From positions 3,573,501 through 3,637,500 of the forward strand of contig NC_134681.1 of NCBI RefSeq assembly GCF_024713945.1: a stretch of 64,000 bases of DNA, given 5' to 3'. The stretch comes from Dermatophagoides farinae (Eukaryota; Arthropoda; Arachnida; Sarcoptiformes; Pyroglyphidae). Each line of letters begins with the position of its first letter. Within the stretch, counting starts at the first letter, position 1. Below the pieces are notes generated by a model. That model saw only the letters and a list, made by a program, of their open reading frames with translations, was not told the DNA's origin and ran no database searches. Positions 61,688 to 64,000 of this stretch are shown here, one piece after another. The position numbers were made by a program, and so were the translations under genes.

Positions 61688-64000
61688 TTAAACCAATGTA
61701 ATGACCAATGATGATGAACAATCATCAGTAGTTGGATTTGTTTGTTTGGATTTGATAAAATTTCCGTTTCTATATTGTAATAATTCAAGGCATCGATTGT
61801 CATCATCATCCATATAGTTGAAGAATTGTTCACCATCATTACCATCATCATCATCATTATCATTCGATGTAAAATGGACATGTTGGCTATTGTTTCGCGA
61901 TTGTATTATTGTTTGTAATTGTCGATCATATAGTGGACAATGGTCAAAATGTTCAATTAAACAATGTTGTTGCTGCTGATGCTGCTGCTGTTGTTGTAAA
62001 GATGTTATCATTTCTAATTCAAACGTTCTATCTTGTGGTTGATCGTCGTTAGAATTGGTTATCGGTAATGAATATCGTTTTCTAATGATATGTTCATCAT
62101 GATGATTGTTTTGTTTTAATTGCTGAATTCTTACCACAGTACGAACAAGAAAGCCCATCAATATGGCCAACAATAGGAAAACAAATGCAAATATCCAATT
62201 ACCATTATCGGTTAGCAACTTGAATAGCTTTTGACCTATTTCGACGGAATAAACATTTTGTTTAATTTAAAAATAAAAAATCAATCACTATCTATTTATT
62301 TACCTTTATGTTGTATGTTTGAAAGATCCCAAACAAAAGGAACAAGTTTATTTGCATCATCATCATCATCATTCATTGATGACGTATCATTTAAATCGCT
62401 TATATGATTCAATATGAGAGGTATCAATGAATTTGATGATTGAGATGTCGTGAATATTGATGATGGCGGTGATGATGATGATGATGATGGTGCAATTGGT
62501 AGATGAGTATGGAATACATATGGTTTACTTGATCCTTGTTGATTGAATGTTCGAACATTAATTTGAATACGATTTTCACCATGATCGGAAATGTTAGCCA
62601 TTAACCATGAAATAGGAAAATCAAATACACATGAATCAATTTGTTCCACATTATTGGTAATATTCCATATTAGAATATTATCGATTGATCGATAAATTTC
62701 AAGTTGACAATAGGTATCGATACCACTACCACCATCAACACCGCTATTATAATTATATTGGCACTTTATTAACGGTGATTGTGCCAATTTTTCATCATCA
62801 TCATCACCATCATTATATAATTGGCTGCTGCTACTACTACTACTACTGCTCAGATATCTTGTATCGAAAATATCAACGATACATTTATAAATAGGTTCCG
62901 GTGGACCATATGGTCTGATAGTATAGATGCACGGTTTTACAGTTTTACCAACTGAATTTTGAGCCACGCAAGACAATTGGCCATAATCATAATGATCACG
63001 TGGAGTGAACATAAGAATACTTTGTGTACTACCACGAGTTGTATATTTAAGACGATTAACAGTGATCGATGTACCATTATTATTATTATTATGATGCCAA
63101 TTGAAATATACTAAAGATGGTCGTGCATCCACTTCGCAGACGATTGCTTTTGTTTGATTAATTGCAACAGAAATAGATGTTTCACTGTTACGACATCTAG
63201 GAACATCTATTATCAACAATGAGAAAACATAAATCAAAACATTTTTCACTCAATTACAATCATCTGATCATTACTTACAAGAAACTTGTAATAAAAAATC
63301 ATTACTTCGATTACGTCCTTGAGAATTTTCTGCCAAACAATAATAATAACCATCATGATATTCAGATCGAAGACAATCAATCAATAGTTGATTATTATCT
63401 AAAATGGTGAATCCTAATCAATAGATGATGGATGAAATGATGTTTGTTTTTTTTTTAATTCATAATCAATAAAAACAAAACTTACGATCATTCGATTCTG
63501 TTATACGAGTTGAATTGAAAAACCATATAGCCGATTTGTTAGGAAATGGATTTGCATTTATTCGACACCAAAGACGAATGGAAGAATTTTCTGCCAATAA
63601 ATTCTGTTCATTTGTTTCATATAATGATAATTGTATGATTGGCATATCTGTTTTTTTTTTTGATGAGAAACAAAAAAAATGATTTGTATCAATTAAATGA
63701 TGTCATTTATCAACAAACAAAAACTACAATACAATGAACAGTGATACGATGTTGATCCTGGACAGCTTGATTTTGATCCAATCGTATATTGATTGATTGA
63801 CAAACAATTTCAATACCATCATCATTTTCATCTGGTACAAAATTCATTATACTTCTGGAAACATTTTGTTCAATGTCATAATAATCTCTGTGTATAACAC
63901 ATCATCAGATTGAATTATTATTATTAGTTAAATTAAAAGTGATACAAATGAAAACCACATACTCGATACGAGAAAGAATTCTTTGTCCATTTCTATACCA
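61688..64000 (-). CDS. Sidestep-like immunoglobulin-superfamily membrane protein, 3' part only
   Basis: Exons in transcript order: beyond 64000 to 63963, 63888-63733, 63647-63486, 63413-63279, 63206-62304, 62235-61688. Sidestep-family proteins are neuronal surface receptors guiding motor axons through Beat ligands in insects. Seen: the end of one Ig domain (IEIVCQSINI), an Ig domain with RLWCRINANPFP and YYYCLAENSQG, another Ig domain with AIVCEVDARP, FNWHH and YGQLSCVAQNSVG followed by PCIYTIRPYGPPEP (the sidestep-type Ig-to-FN3 junction), one FN3-like domain, a transmembrane helix (FAFVFLLLAILMGFLVRTV), and a cytoplasmic tail of roughly 150 residues ending ITLV, a possible PDZ ligand. The exon at 63888-63733 has a one-base frame break in a T5 run. 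A nephrin/hibris-type receptor is the main alternative identity. Confidence 0.75.

Noticed and set aside
63886-63888. Alternative AG acceptor two bases downstream in the sidestep-like gene
   Set aside because: Using it gives an immediate stop codon, so the upstream AG was preferred.

Overview
This window looks like part of an arthropod nuclear genome, most likely an acariform (astigmatid, dust- or scab-mite-like) mite. The base composition is strongly AT-rich and most introns are only about 50-100 nt. Runs of ATG/GAT, CAA/GTT and CA/GT repeats occur everywhere, and orthologous proteins carry long Gln, Asn, His and Ser tracts. The species assignment is inference. The gene identities rest on clear family signatures and on exon chains that I joined by hand and checked for frame.

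Layout. 590-8934 (+) is a complete plexin in 12 exons (2,106 aa). It converges on a giant Hippo-pathway kinase of the LATS/Warts family at 10088-16794 (-; 4 exons, 2,169 aa). After about 3.9 kb of repeat-rich spacer comes a compact metabolic/mitochondrial group: RCC1L (-, 6 exons) and a TMEM177-like gene (+), head to head over a 216-bp promoter, then G6PD (-, with an unusual 272-residue N-terminal extension). A roughly 200-bp MITE with TA duplications lies just upstream of PIGQ (+, 29301-31488). About 6.7 kb of repeat-rich DNA follows, then a secreted animal haem peroxidase (+, 38247-43391). Three small housekeeping genes lie in series on the minus strand: TRAPPC1, MED21 and CMC1. A PHOX2-type paired-like homeobox gene (-, 50267-56546) is flanked by large non-coding stretches. 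The window ends inside a sidestep-like immunoglobulin-superfamily membrane protein (-, 61688 to beyond 64000).

The genes are independent transcription units rather than operons. Three themes recur: cell-surface guidance (plexin, sidestep-like), mitochondrial assembly (RCC1L, TMEM177-like, CMC1) and basic trafficking, transcription or lipid-anchor functions (TRAPPC1, MED21, PIGQ). No rRNA or tRNA gene, CRISPR array or intact autonomous transposon was recognised. The observations most worth following up are the extended G6PD, the peroxidase lacking both acidic residues that normally bind haem covalently, the MITE in the PIGQ promoter, the single-base frame break in the sidestep-like gene, and a recurrent ACAGATGGC-type motif confined to non-coding DNA near gene boundaries.
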